Translations under genes and position numbers: made by a program | Shown here: piece by piece, positions 9,211 through 18,224 of the stretch | How positions within the stretch are numbered: position 1 is the stretch's first letter | Layout: the number at the start of each line of letters is the position of its first letter | The notes under the pieces: generated by a model | What the model was told of the DNA's origin: nothing | The model's input: only the letters and a program-made list of their open reading frames with translations | Database searches by the model: none | DNA from: an uncultured Eubacteriales bacterium | Lineage (GTDB): Bacteria > Bacillota > Clostridia > Lachnospirales > Cellulosilyticaceae | Assembly: GCA_900551325.1 (NCBI GenBank) | Contig: URVM01000012.1 | Coordinates: 26,036-90,035, forward strand | DNA: 64,000 nt | Direction of reading: 5' to 3'

Positions 9211-10275
9211 TTATTTAGACTGTGGTTGTTGCATAAGGATATTACGGTATTCACTAGGAGAAAGGCCTAACTTCTTCTTGAAAATTTTGGAAAAGTATCT
9301 GGAATCTTCATATCCGCATTGCAAACTAATGTCATAAATAGAATATTGAAAATGAGCAAGAAGTTTTTTTGCTTTATCTATTCTTAAGTCAATAATATAT
9401 GTGCTTAAATTAATGCCCATACTTTGTTTAAAAACTGTACTTAAATAAGATAAAGATACATTCATGTGATTGGCTAAAAAAGAAATATTAAAATTTAGAT
9501 CACAGAAATGGTCAGCGATATAAGAAGTAGCAAAAGTAATAATACTATCTGTATGGGCTTGTTTTTTTGTGTGAATACTCGTCAAAACATCGTAATATTT
9601 TGTGATTAAGAAGTTTATTTTCTCCTGATAAGTAGGGAGATCTAAATACTCATTCATAGCATGAGTTCGCAAATTTTGTAAAGTTAATAGATCTCTATGG
9701 ATTTCTCCTAAATATTCATAGAGTATATTGAGTAATTGAATACCGATGGTGGTATGAGCTTCGTTAGACATAGGTGTATTGAAGAGTACTTGTCCGAATA
9801 ATTCATCAAAAAAGGCAACTTCGTTATGACGCAGATTATTTAGTACTTTTTCTTTAAAATCTTCATGCAAAATATGTAAAATATCTTGTTTTTCCGCCCT
9901 TCTAGTTGTATCAAGTTTAATAAGTATATTATTAAGATGTTCGATTTTTTCACGTGTAATAGGCTTAAGGATATAATGAATAACTTGATATTCAATGGCT
10001 TTTTGAGCATATTCAAATTCACCATGACCACTCAAAAGAATCATTTGTGCCATACTCCCTTTTTCATATAGGGTTTTAGCTAATTCGAGTCCATCCATAA
10101 GAGGCATTTTAATGTCAGATATAATAATATCTGGTTGCCTTTCTTCAATACAAAGGAGTGCATCTTGACCATTTGTAGCAGTTCCAATTAATTCACCATT
10201 AAAAGAATTCCAATTAAGCATATTTTTCAAACCTTCAAGTGCAAATTTTTCATCATCGACCAAAAGAACTTTCAT
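9211..10275 (-). CDS. YesN-type response regulator, AraC-family output
   Basis: A 354-residue response regulator. The receiver domain covers about residues 1-120, with LVDDEK, phospho-acceptor Asp54 in IIISDIKMPLMDG, and Lys in YILKPI. A middle linker of about 120 residues leads to a double helix-turn-helix AraC domain at about 250-350 (ISFLANHMNVSLSYLSTVFK and YDISLQCGYEDSRYFSKIFK). It is first in the minus-strand operon with the YesM kinase and GH29 gene. It probably activates the divergent importer at 10493-15963; the shared intergenic region has an 18-bp dyad at 10331. Confidence 0.92.
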   Translation of the reverse strand: MKVLLVDDEKFALEGLKNMLNWNSFNGELIGTATNGQDALLCIEERQPDIIISDIKMPLMDGLELAKTLYEKGSMAQMILLSGHGEFEYAQKAIEYQVIHYILKPITREKIEHLNNILIKLDTTRRAEKQDILHILHEDFKEKVLNNLRHNEVAFFDELFGQVLFNTPMSNEAHTTIGIQLLNILYEYLGEIHRDLLTLQNLRTHAMNEYLDLPTYQEKINFLITKYYDVLTSIHTKKQAHTDSIITFATSYIADHFCDLNFNISFLANHMNVSLSYLSTVFKQSMGINLSTYIIDLRIDKAKKLLAHFQYSIYDISLQCGYEDSRYFSKIFKKKLGLSPSEYRNILMQQPQSK

Positions 10276-10330
10276 AAGGAATCCTCCAGTTATATTTTGT
10301 ATTTAGGTATATTATACAATAAAAGCAAAA

Positions 10331-10348
10331 GTATTTTAAATAAAATAC
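10331..10348. promoter_or_regulatory. 18-bp perfect dyad in divergent intergenic region
   Basis: GTATTTTA-AA-TAAAATAC is a perfect palindrome between the yesN-like gene and the solute-binding gene at 10493. It is a candidate operator for the divergent promoters. AraC-type regulators more often use direct repeats, so the binding protein is uncertain. Confidence 0.4.
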
Positions 10349-10492
10349 AGAAAATACTTAAATAAACCAAATTATTTATGTGGTTTTACTGGTAAAATGT
10401 ATAGTTTCATATTAATATTATTTTAATAGCAATTAATAAATTAACCAAAATCGTGTTTTAAATATAGATTTAAGATAGATGGAGGAAAGATA

Positions 10493-12058
10493 ATGAGACA
10501 GGGGAAATGTATAAAATTGTTAGTAGTATTAATGATTATGAGTATATTAGGAGGATGTACAATAATACAAATATTAACAAGGGATACAAGTATTAAAATG
10601 ATACCAATAACACAAGAAGGGATAAAAACCAAAAAAGAAGAAGTTGTAACTTTAAAATGGTACATGTCTGTTGATTCAGTTGAACCTGATACAGAAAAAG
10701 TTATAGAAGCACTTAATGTATATACAAGAGATAAAATAGGTGTTGAGATTGACTATATAGATATTATAGATGCGGAATATAAACAGAAGATGCCTATGTA
10801 CATTAATGCAGGGGAATATTTTGATATTTGTTTTACTGCCAATTGGACAAATAATTATCTTCAATCGGTAGGTAGAGATGCTTTTATGGATATTACAGAG
10901 ATTTTACCTGAATATGCAAAAGAAACATATGAGTTTATACCTGATATGATATGGGATGCTATAAGTGTAGAAGGGCGAATTTATGGAATTCCTTCCTATA
11001 AAGAGTTAGGAAGACAATGTGGTTTTTTTGTAAATGCAGATATGGCTAAAGCATATGGTATCGATTTAACTACTGTAAAAACATTAGAAGACTACTCACA
11101 AGTATTAAAGATTGTAAAAGAAAAATCTATAGCTGAAGGTAAAGAGGTAATAGGTATAAGTGGGTTAAGATACAGTCTTTTAGAACCTTATGAAAGCTTG
11201 ACAGGTATACCTACCTTACCTGGTGCATCCCCTGTAAAAGAATATTGTAACTTTACAGCTGAAGAAGAAGTATTTAATCAATATGCAAGTGAAACGTATA
11301 TGGATTATTGTCAGTTAGCCTACGATTGGAATCAAGCAGGTTATACACCTGCAGATCCTATTAATTATGATGGGGATATAGCTAATAGGGATAATGATTT
11401 TAAAAATGGTAAACTCTTTTCTTATCTTATTTCATATGCACCAGGTACAGCAGAAGCTGCTACAGCATCCATGGGGCATGGGGTAACATTTATACCGTTA
11501 ATGGATCCGCTATTTGAAACAAGAAATGCAATGGCAGGTGTTTTGGCTATTTCATCTCAGTCTAAACATCCTGATAAGGCTCTTGAATTTCTTAATTTAC
11601 TTAATACAGATAAGTATGTGGGAACACTTATACGACATGGGATTGAAGGACAACACCATAGTTTGGTAGGAGATAACCGGGTAGATAAAACGATGGGGGG
11701 AACACTTCCTGGTGATATAAATGGTTATAGTTATACACCTGGATGGCGGTTTGGAACACCATTTAATCAAAAATGGGATATTTCATATCCAGAAAATATA
11801 GAAGAACTTTTTGAAAGCTATAATGCATCAGCTATTGTAGCACCTCATAATGGATTTAGTTTTAATACTTTACCAGTAGCAACTGTTATTACTGCACTGA
11901 CAAATGTGATTGATGAGTATGGTCCAGCACTAGAAACAGGTTGTGTAGACCCTAAAGAAAATATTCCAAAGTTTTTAAAAGCATTAGAAGATAATGGGGT
12001 AAACACATTATTGAAGGAGATAGAAACGCAAATTCATATATGGCAAAAGAGAAAATAA
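10493..12058 (+). CDS. Extracellular solute-binding lipoprotein, ABC sugar importer (DUF3502-type C terminus)
   Basis: A 521-residue lipoprotein. A positively charged, hydrophobic signal ends in the lipobox LGGC, with the modified Cys at residue 22. The body resembles family 1 solute-binding proteins for oligosaccharides, and the C-terminal region (SYNASAIVAPHNGF, then a NVIDEYGPALETG-type helix) is like the DUF3502 domain of LplA-type proteins. The next genes are the two permeases, although a terminator (12060-12100) and a new promoter (12230-12258) separate it from them. A second solute-binding gene follows the permeases at 14305, so one permease pair may be served by two binding proteins. 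No ATPase is encoded nearby, which is normal for this family because it uses a shared MsmX-type ATPase. Confidence 0.88.
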   Translation: MRQGKCIKLLVVLMIMSILGGCTIIQILTRDTSIKMIPITQEGIKTKKEEVVTLKWYMSVDSVEPDTEKVIEALNVYTRDKIGVEIDYIDIIDAEYKQKMPMYINAGEYFDICFTANWTNNYLQSVGRDAFMDITEILPEYAKETYEFIPDMIWDAISVEGRIYGIPSYKELGRQCGFFVNADMAKAYGIDLTTVKTLEDYSQVLKIVKEKSIAEGKEVIGISGLRYSLLEPYESLTGIPTLPGASPVKEYCNFTAEEEVFNQYASETYMDYCQLAYDWNQAGYTPADPINYDGDIANRDNDFKNGKLFSYLISYAPGTAEAATASMGHGVTFIPLMDPLFETRNAMAGVLAISSQSKHPDKALEFLNLLNTDKYVGTLIRHGIEGQHHSLVGDNRVDKTMGGTLPGDINGYSYTPGWRFGTPFNQKWDISYPENIEELFESYNASAIVAPHNGFSFNTLPVATVITALTNVIDEYGPALETGCVDPKENIPKFLKALEDNGVNTLLKEIETQIHIWQKRK

Positions 12059-12059
12059 T

Positions 12060-12100
12060 AAGCACCCATCATTAAATAAAAGTGATGGGTGCTTATTATT
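12060..12100 (+). terminator. Intrinsic terminator
   Basis: AAGCACCCATCA pairs with TGATGGGTGCTT, followed by a T-rich tract, directly after the stop of the solute-binding gene. Confidence 0.85.
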
Positions 12101-12229
12101 TGTGGGATTTTGCAAGTGTTTTGTGGTTTTTTCAGGTTAGTATATTGTTTTATTGATTGATATATTTGTTTTATCCTTGTTTTTAAGGCTAAATATAAAA
12201 AAAGTACACAAAATACAAAAAAAGTAAAG

Positions 12230-12258
12230 TTGTATAGAAAAATAAATACAAATATAAT
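12230..12258 (+). promoter_or_regulatory. Promoter of the importer permease operon
   Basis: TTGTAT at 12230 and TATAAT at 12253 are 17 bp apart, about 95 bp upstream of the first permease gene. The surrounding 240 bp is very AT-rich and holds no gene. Confidence 0.6.
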
Positions 12259-12353
12259 AAAGACAGAAGGTTTATTTAGTAAATATTACACTAGTATAAG
12301 GGGTAGTAATTTTTGTTTAAGAAGAAATAAATAAGATGGAGGGGAAGAAAGAC

Positions 12354-13334
12354 GTGAAAAATGAACATTTAGAACAAAACATAATAAAACAACCGTTTGT
12401 TGAGAATAAGTTGTCAAGAAAGGAAAAGTTTTATAAAGCTAAAAAGCAAATTTTAAGACACTGGCAACTTTATCTAATTCTTTTAATTCCAGTTGTATTA
12501 GTAGCAATCTTTTCCTATGGACCTATGTATGGGGTACAAATTGCATTTAAAGATTATATACCTTCCTACGGAATTAGTGGTAGTAAATGGGTTGGACTTA
12601 AACATTTTCAAAGTTTTATAGGCTCCCATCAATTTCCAAGACTTATAGGGAATACTTTAATGATTAGTGTATATGGGCTTATTGCAGGCTTTCCTGTACC
12701 TATTATCCTTGCATTAGCTTTAAATGAATGTATGAATGCTAAATTTAAGAAAATAGTTCAAATGGTCACTTATGCACCACATTTTATTTCCACTGTTGTT
12801 ATGGTTGGAATTGTTTTATTAATTTTATCACCTACATCGGGTATTTTAAATCAATTTATTCAGCTTTTTGGGGGAGAGCCTATAGACTATATGGCTAAGC
12901 CAGAATGGTTTAAGTCTATTTATGTATGGTCAGGTGTATGGCAAGGTATGGGATATAGTTCTATTATTTATATTGCTGCATTAGCAGGTATTGATCCTAC
13001 CTTGCATGAAGCAGCCGTTGTAGATGGAGCCACTAGGTTACAACGTATATGGCATGTAAATATTCCGGGTATTTTACCAACTGTAACCATTCTACTTATT
13101 ATGAACTTTGGAAGTATTATGAGTGTTGGGTATGAAAAAATCTTGTTAATGCAAAATAAATTAAATATGCCAACCTCAGATGTAATCTCTACCTTTGTTT
13201 ATCGTGTTGGTTTAGTAGATGCACAGTATAGCTTTTCAGCAGCGGTAGGTTTATTTAATGCATTAATTAACTTTGGATTACTTATGCTTGTAAACGCAAT
13301 TGCTAAAAAACTAGGAGAAACAAGTCTATGGTAA
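12354..13334 (+). CDS. ABC sugar importer permease, LplB/YteP type
   Basis: A 326-residue inner-membrane permease with about six transmembrane segments. The binding-protein-dependent transport signature EAAVVDGATRLQRIWHVNIP (about 235-255), which docks to the ATPase, is intact. The N-terminal LYLILLIPVVLVAIFSYGPMYG segment is typical of LplB/UgpA-like permeases. I chose the GTG at 12354, 9 bp after GGAGGGG; an upstream in-frame ATG at 12336 overlaps that ribosome binding site and is less likely. It is followed by the second permease at 13346. Confidence 0.9.
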   Translation: MKNEHLEQNIIKQPFVENKLSRKEKFYKAKKQILRHWQLYLILLIPVVLVAIFSYGPMYGVQIAFKDYIPSYGISGSKWVGLKHFQSFIGSHQFPRLIGNTLMISVYGLIAGFPVPIILALALNECMNAKFKKIVQMVTYAPHFISTVVMVGIVLLILSPTSGILNQFIQLFGGEPIDYMAKPEWFKSIYVWSGVWQGMGYSSIIYIAALAGIDPTLHEAAVVDGATRLQRIWHVNIPGILPTVTILLIMNFGSIMSVGYEKILLMQNKLNMPTSDVISTFVYRVGLVDAQYSFSAAVGLFNALINFGLLMLVNAIAKKLGETSLW

Positions 13335-13345
13335 GGAGAAGGGAA

Positions 13346-14251
13346 ATGAAAAAAAATAATGCGCATAAAATAAATGAAACAAGTTCAGATAAAGTTTTTA
13401 ATATAGTAAATAGTTTGTTTTTATCTTTAATACTTGTGCTCGTAGCGTATCCATTAATTTATGTAGTAAGTGCTTCTTTGAGTAGCCCGATAGCTGTAAG
13501 TAGTGGGCGTGTGTGGCTATGGCCTGTAGATTTAACGACAAAAGGATATGAAGCCGTATTTAATCATCCAGATATTATTAGAGGTTTTTTTAATGCTATA
13601 TATATCACGGTCTTAGGAACAGTTGTACAGGTTATTATTACAATTATGGCTGCGTATCCATTGTCTAGAAAAACTTTATATGGAAAAGGTGCTATTACAT
13701 TATTTTTTACTTTTACAATGTTTTTTGGCGGTGGGCTCATTCCTACGTTTATCTTAATTAACAATTTAAAATTATATAATACGTACTGGGCACTTATTTT
13801 ACCAGGTGCAGTAGGAGTTTATAACGTTATTGTGGCACGTACATTTTTCCAAGCAACCATTCCAGAAGATTTATTTGAAGCAGGACAGCTAGATGGATGT
13901 TCAGATTTCAAATTTTTAATTAGTATAGTTTTGCCATTATCTAAACCAATTATTGCTGTACTTGTTATGTTCTATGCAGTAGGGCACTGGAACTCTTATT
14001 TTGGGCCAATGATTTATCTATCTGACAAACAACTTTATCCATTACAGATTGTCCTTAGAAATATTCTTGTACAAAATCAAATTACTTCAGAAATGATGAC
14101 AGATGTGGCGGCTATTGAACAACAAAAGGGACTTGCAGAACTTATTAAATACTCAGTAATTGTAGTATCTAGCTTGCCAATGCTTATTTTATATCCATTT
14201 ATACAAAAACATTTTGTTAAAGGTGTTATGATCGGAGCCATTAAGGGATAA
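13346..14251 (+). CDS. ABC sugar importer permease, LplC/YtcP type
   Basis: A 301-residue permease of the carbohydrate MalG-like group with about six membrane segments. It has the docking-loop signature EAGQLDGCSDFKFLISIVLP and the C-terminal LYPFIQKHFVKGVMIGAIKG typical of LplC/YtcP proteins. The ATG at 13346 follows AAGGAGAAGGGA; an in-frame ATG at 13328 overlaps the upstream gene and has no ribosome binding site. It forms a heterodimer with the 12354 product and is followed by a solute-binding protein. Confidence 0.9.
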   Translation: MKKNNAHKINETSSDKVFNIVNSLFLSLILVLVAYPLIYVVSASLSSPIAVSSGRVWLWPVDLTTKGYEAVFNHPDIIRGFFNAIYITVLGTVVQVIITIMAAYPLSRKTLYGKGAITLFFTFTMFFGGGLIPTFILINNLKLYNTYWALILPGAVGVYNVIVARTFFQATIPEDLFEAGQLDGCSDFKFLISIVLPLSKPIIAVLVMFYAVGHWNSYFGPMIYLSDKQLYPLQIVLRNILVQNQITSEMMTDVAAIEQQKGLAELIKYSVIVVSSLPMLILYPFIQKHFVKGVMIGAIKG

Positions 14252-14304
14252 ATAAAGGTATCTTATTTATTCACATAAAAAATTAAAAATTTGGGGGAAA
14301 CAAA

Positions 14305-15963
14305 ATGAGTAGAAAATTAATTACTAAATTAGTAGCAATTACAATTTTAAGTAGTATGGCTGTAACAGGATGTGCACAAAAAGATGCAACAAAAAAAGAT
14401 GCCAGTACATCAGTTGCTTTAAATGAGCCAGGGGCATTTCCTTTAGTAAATGAAAAGCAAGAAATTAATATTGTAGCACCAGATACTGGATATATTCTTG
14501 ACTTAAATACCAATGAGTTTACACAGTGGTTTGAAGAAAAGACAAATGTTAAAGTAAACTATGAACAAATTCCAGAAGAATCTTTTACAGAGAAAAAGAA
14601 TCTTATGCTTGCGACAGGCAATTATCCAGATGCCTTTTTGATGGGAGGTTTTAGTAAAGCTGATGAAGTAACGTACGGAGAGCAAGGTATTTTAATTCCG
14701 TTAAATGATTTAATTGATAAATATGGTTATTACATAAAAAAGGTATTTGAAGAACAGGAGTCATTGCCAGCAGCTATTACAGCACCAGATGGTAATATTT
14801 ATTCTTTACCACGTATTAATGAATGTTATCACTGTATGTATTCAAGAAAAGCATGGATTAATAGAGAATGGTTAGATAAATTAGGATTGAAATATCCAGA
14901 GACAACAGATGAGTTAGTTGAAGTATTACGTGCATTTAAGACACAAGATCCAAATGGTAATGGGAAAGCAGATGAAGTTGGTATAATGGGATCAACAGAT
15001 GGTTGGGAAGCAAATCCAATAGAATTTTTAATGAATTCATTTGTGTATAATGATTATGGGAAACGACTTGATGTAAGAGATGGAAAAGTTCACTTTGTAG
15101 CATTAGAAGATGAGTGGAGAGAAGGCTTAAAATTCTGCTATGAACTTGTAAAAGAGAAACTTATTGAACCAACATCATTAACACAGCCTGAGCAAAATAT
15201 GCAAGCTTTAGCAAATAGTAAAGAACCTGTTATTGGAATAGGTCTAGGCGCACAAAACGTAAATACTGTAGGTGCAGAAGACTTAGGTAGACAAAAGATG
15301 TACGAACCACTTAGTCCTCTAGAAGGTCCTAAAGGTGTAAGAACAACGCCAACAGCACCAGGTGGTATTTATTCAGGACACTTTGCTATTACTAAAGCAG
15401 CAAAAAATCCAGAATTACTTTTCAAATGGGCAGATTCACTTTACAATCCTGAAGTTACTATGTGTTCAAACTATGGCCTTGAAGGAAAACAGTGGGAGAA
15501 AGCAGCTGAAGGTTTAATAGGGATAGATGGTGAGCAAGCTGAATGGATGAGAATACCTGGAGCAAAAGTAGAAGGAGAACAAAACAATAGTATACCAAAT
15601 GTGGCTCTTGTTAATTTAACTGCTGATATTCGTTCAGGAGAAGCATTAGATCCTAATGATCCATTAGCACCATATAAAGGAGAAGGAATCTTATTTAGCT
15701 CTACAAGAGACTATTATGAACCTTATGCAGTAAAAGAGTATTTACCAAGTAGTATGTATATGCTGCCAGAAGAACTTGATGGCTTACCACAACTTCAGAC
15801 ACAAATTTTAGACTATGTAAGTGAATCAATGGCAGCGTTTGTAACGGGTGCAAGAGATATTTATGATGATGCAGAATGGGAAAAGTATAAAAAAGAATTA
15901 GAAGCACTAAATGTTAAAAGATATGTAGAAGTACATCAAAGTGCATTCGACCGTATCAAGTAA
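14305..15963 (+). CDS. Extracellular solute-binding lipoprotein, LplA type
   Basis: A 552-residue lipoprotein with signal peptide and lipobox VTGC (Cys23). After a Lys/Ser-rich linker the mature region matches large family 1 oligosaccharide-binding proteins, for example QWFEEKTNVKVNYEQIP and DPNGNGKADEVG, a DxNGNGxxDE-like calcium-loop segment. It is the last gene of the importer operon, 53 bp after the second permease, with a terminator at 15971-16002. Together with the YesM/YesN pair and the GH29 gene on the opposite strand it looks like one glycan-use locus. Confidence 0.92.
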   Translation: MSRKLITKLVAITILSSMAVTGCAQKDATKKDASTSVALNEPGAFPLVNEKQEINIVAPDTGYILDLNTNEFTQWFEEKTNVKVNYEQIPEESFTEKKNLMLATGNYPDAFLMGGFSKADEVTYGEQGILIPLNDLIDKYGYYIKKVFEEQESLPAAITAPDGNIYSLPRINECYHCMYSRKAWINREWLDKLGLKYPETTDELVEVLRAFKTQDPNGNGKADEVGIMGSTDGWEANPIEFLMNSFVYNDYGKRLDVRDGKVHFVALEDEWREGLKFCYELVKEKLIEPTSLTQPEQNMQALANSKEPVIGIGLGAQNVNTVGAEDLGRQKMYEPLSPLEGPKGVRTTPTAPGGIYSGHFAITKAAKNPELLFKWADSLYNPEVTMCSNYGLEGKQWEKAAEGLIGIDGEQAEWMRIPGAKVEGEQNNSIPNVALVNLTADIRSGEALDPNDPLAPYKGEGILFSSTRDYYEPYAVKEYLPSSMYMLPEELDGLPQLQTQILDYVSESMAAFVTGARDIYDDAEWEKYKKELEALNVKRYVEVHQSAFDRIK

Positions 15964-15970
15964 TAACTTA

Positions 15971-16002
15971 AAAAGGCTAGTAATAGGTACTAGCCTTTTT
16001 TA
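15971..16002 (+). terminator. Intrinsic terminator
   Basis: AAAAGGCTAGT pairs with ACTAGCCTTTTT immediately after the solute-binding gene. Confidence 0.85.
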
Positions 16003-16028
16003 TATAAGATAATAGGGTGGGGGATAAG

Positions 16029-17522
16029 ATGATTAAATCGAGAAGAATAATAACTATATTGATTATAATTTTTTTAGCAAGGATATCAGTTTCAGTTCAA
16101 GCAGAAGAAGTTTTATCAATTGTTTATTATTATAATAACCCTTGTGCATCTTGTGAGGTTGAAAAGGAATTTTATACTTTATTTAATGAGCAAGTTGGAG
16201 ATATAAAAGATAATAGGAATTATAAAATACAAACTTACAATATCTTTGAAAGTGCGGCTAAAGCAAACTTTGAACAATTTTGTAAAACTAATAAGATAGA
16301 AGATAATCAAGTACCAGTACTAGCTATTGGAGATGAAATTCTAATAGGTCAAGAGGAAATAGAACAGTTATTAAGAGAAAAATTTATTCGAGCTAAAAAT
16401 ACTCAAGAATACATTTTACAGAGTTCTTCTAATAAACAAGAAGATCTAGAAGCTACAATAGAAAATTTAGCAGGAATACATCTAAAGTATTTCTATACCC
16501 TAGGATGTAAAGATTGTATAAAAACACAGAAGTTACTCACTACAATAGAACCCATACAAAATGGAGAAATTATAGTTCAGAAAGTAGACATTAATACAGA
16601 AGAAGGACTTCAACAATTATATGGGTATTTTGAGAAATATAAGGTACCTGAAAAAGAACAACGGGTGCCAATTATTTTTTATGAAGAAGGTTATTTAAGT
16701 AGTTATGGACAAATAGAAAAAGAATTACCTTATCTTATAAGGAAAGGGGGGATTGGAGAGGCATTAGTAGAAACAACAAGCTCTGTAGAAACTCAAAAAG
16801 AAAAAATGCACTTAATAAAAGTTATTATAGTTGGACTTATAAATGGTTTAAACCCATGTGCTATAGGAATATTATTATTTTTACTTTCTCTAACAACAAT
16901 AAATAAGAATATATTATCACTAGGAATGAGTTATATTTTTGGCAAAATAGCAGCTTATTTAGCCATAAGTATGGTACTTTATAAAAGTTTAACTTTTTTA
17001 GAAAATCCTATTTTGCAAAACATAAATAAAATATTGAACTTAATTTTGGTTGGGGGCTTATTCATTATTGCTCTTATGAATTTAATAGATTACCTACAAA
17101 TAAGAAAACAGCAGTATGGCAAAATCAAACTACAATTACCACTAAAAGTACGTCAATTTAATCATAAACTTATTAAAAAGGTTGGAAAAACTTTTGATTC
17201 TAAATATGCTTTAATAAATGTTTTTATAATAAGTGTGATTATATCAATAAGTGAATTTTTGTGCACAGGTCAAATTTACCTAGCTACCCTTTTGTATCTA
17301 TCAAAAGCAAGTCAGCAAGCTGGTATTGAAATTAAGGGTTATTTATTAGCTTATATATTAGCAATGGTAATACCAATGGGTGTAATTATTATACTTATTG
17401 CAAAGGGGCAAAAAATTATAGCTGTATCTGAAACCATAAGAAAATATATGCCTATTATTAAACTTATAAATGCGGTTGTATTATTAGTATTAGGTTTTTT
17501 AACCCTTTTAATCATTTTATAA
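16029..17522 (+). CDS. Thioredoxin-thioredoxin-CcdA/DsbD-like membrane fusion
   Basis: A 497-residue predicted thiol-disulfide protein. A signal/anchor (about 1-26) leads to an extracytoplasmic thioredoxin-like domain with NPCASCEVE, then a second one with LGCKDCIKTQ, and then a membrane domain of about six helices beginning VIIVGLINGLNPCAIG, the conserved cysteine motif of CcdA/DsbD transmembrane domains. A second membrane Cys lies in ISEFLCTGQ. This architecture suggests relay of reducing equivalents across the membrane. The ATG at 16029 follows a G-rich ribosome binding site; an in-frame GTG at 16017 is less likely. The small gene at 17551 follows and may be co-transcribed. Confidence 0.82.
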   Translation: MIKSRRIITILIIIFLARISVSVQAEEVLSIVYYYNNPCASCEVEKEFYTLFNEQVGDIKDNRNYKIQTYNIFESAAKANFEQFCKTNKIEDNQVPVLAIGDEILIGQEEIEQLLREKFIRAKNTQEYILQSSSNKQEDLEATIENLAGIHLKYFYTLGCKDCIKTQKLLTTIEPIQNGEIIVQKVDINTEEGLQQLYGYFEKYKVPEKEQRVPIIFYEEGYLSSYGQIEKELPYLIRKGGIGEALVETTSSVETQKEKMHLIKVIIVGLINGLNPCAIGILLFLLSLTTINKNILSLGMSYIFGKIAAYLAISMVLYKSLTFLENPILQNINKILNLILVGGLFIIALMNLIDYLQIRKQQYGKIKLQLPLKVRQFNHKLIKKVGKTFDSKYALINVFIISVIISISEFLCTGQIYLATLLYLSKASQQAGIEIKGYLLAYILAMVIPMGVIIILIAKGQKIIAVSETIRKYMPIIKLINAVVLLVLGFLTLLIIL

Positions 17523-17550
17523 TGATAGGTTTGATGAAGGAGGATTTACC

Positions 17551-17874
17551 ATAGGTATTTTATTTAAAAAACAACAAAAGTATGAGTACATAGAAGTTTA
17601 TTGTAGGTCAAATAGGGGAAATTACACTTTTAAAATAGGGGAAATTCCTATTAAAGAAGAAGTTATTATTGAGCAAAGTAAAATATTTTTTAATGATCCA
17701 GAGCCTTGTTATATTCATCGCGGAGCAGTATGTATGCGGTTAAATGAAGAAATTATTGAATCTATTAAGCAATATGAAGCTAGCCAAAAAGTTATATTAG
17801 ATAAGGAAAAGAATTTATTAATTGAAGCTATTGATGTAGAAGAGATTTATGCTGTGAGATGGTTTAATAATTAA
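17551..17874 (+). CDS. Small conserved-looking protein with non-canonical (ATA) start, 107 residues
   Basis: An open frame of 107 codons begins at ATA, placed 7 bp after a perfect AAGGAGG. No ATG, GTG or TTG occurs in this frame before an internal ATG about 60 codons in, and the ATG upstream at 17534 is in another frame and stops after six codons. The product (starts IGILFKKQQKYEYIEVY) is charged, has no membrane segment, and contains NDPEPCYIHRGAVC with two cysteines. I do not recognise a family. It lies 28 bp after the thioredoxin-CcdA gene and ends before a hairpin terminator. Either an ATA codon is used as the start or the assembly has a small error here. Confidence 0.6.
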   Translation: MGILFKKQQKYEYIEVYCRSNRGNYTFKIGEIPIKEEVIIEQSKIFFNDPEPCYIHRGAVCMRLNEEIIESIKQYEASQKVILDKEKNLLIEAIDVEEIYAVRWFNN

Positions 17875-17918
17875 AGTGGATTCTTCTAAGGTGTAATTAG
17901 TAAAGTTTATTTATATGT

Positions 17919-17985
17919 AAAAAGCTGTTCTAGAGTGTAGACGGAATTTTTTAAGATTGTCTATCTATACTTTGGGACAGCTTTA
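17919..17985 (+). terminator. Long hairpin terminator, AGCTGTC type
   Basis: AAAGCTGT pairs with ACAGCTTT, with an inner stem GTAGAC/GTCTAT, followed by an AT-rich tail. It shares the GTAGACGGA apical sequence and overall length with the hairpin at 5869-5933. Confidence 0.7.
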
Positions 17986-18118
17986 TTATATATCAATACA
18001 AAAAATGTGCCTGTGTGCACTTATTTGTTAAAAGTGATAGAATGGATGATTTTTAGTGATAATACACTAGGAAATTAAACGAAAATTAAACTTTTAGTAA
18101 GAATATTACAAATATAAT

Positions 18119-18147
18119 TTGACCTAGTCGTCTATAGGAGATACTAT
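18119..18147 (+). promoter_or_regulatory. Promoter of the xyl regulator operon
   Basis: TTGACC at 18119 and TACTAT at 18142 are 17 bp apart. Transcription would begin near 18154, about 70 bp before the LacI-type gene. Confidence 0.6.
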
Positions 18148-18158
18148 CAAGTTAACAG

Positions 18159-18172
18159 TGTGCTTGAGCACA
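18159..18172. promoter_or_regulatory. Palindromic operator candidate for the LacI-type regulator
   Basis: TGTGCT-TG-AGCACA is a perfect dyad just downstream of the predicted start site of the regulator/xylA/xylB transcript, a position expected for a LacI-family autoregulatory operator. A weaker inverted repeat (GTGC...GCAC) lies near 18007-18020. Confidence 0.5.
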
Positions 18173-18224
18173 ATCTTTGTTTTATAGGTCAATAATCTTC
18201 TACTAATGAAGGGGGGGCATACAA

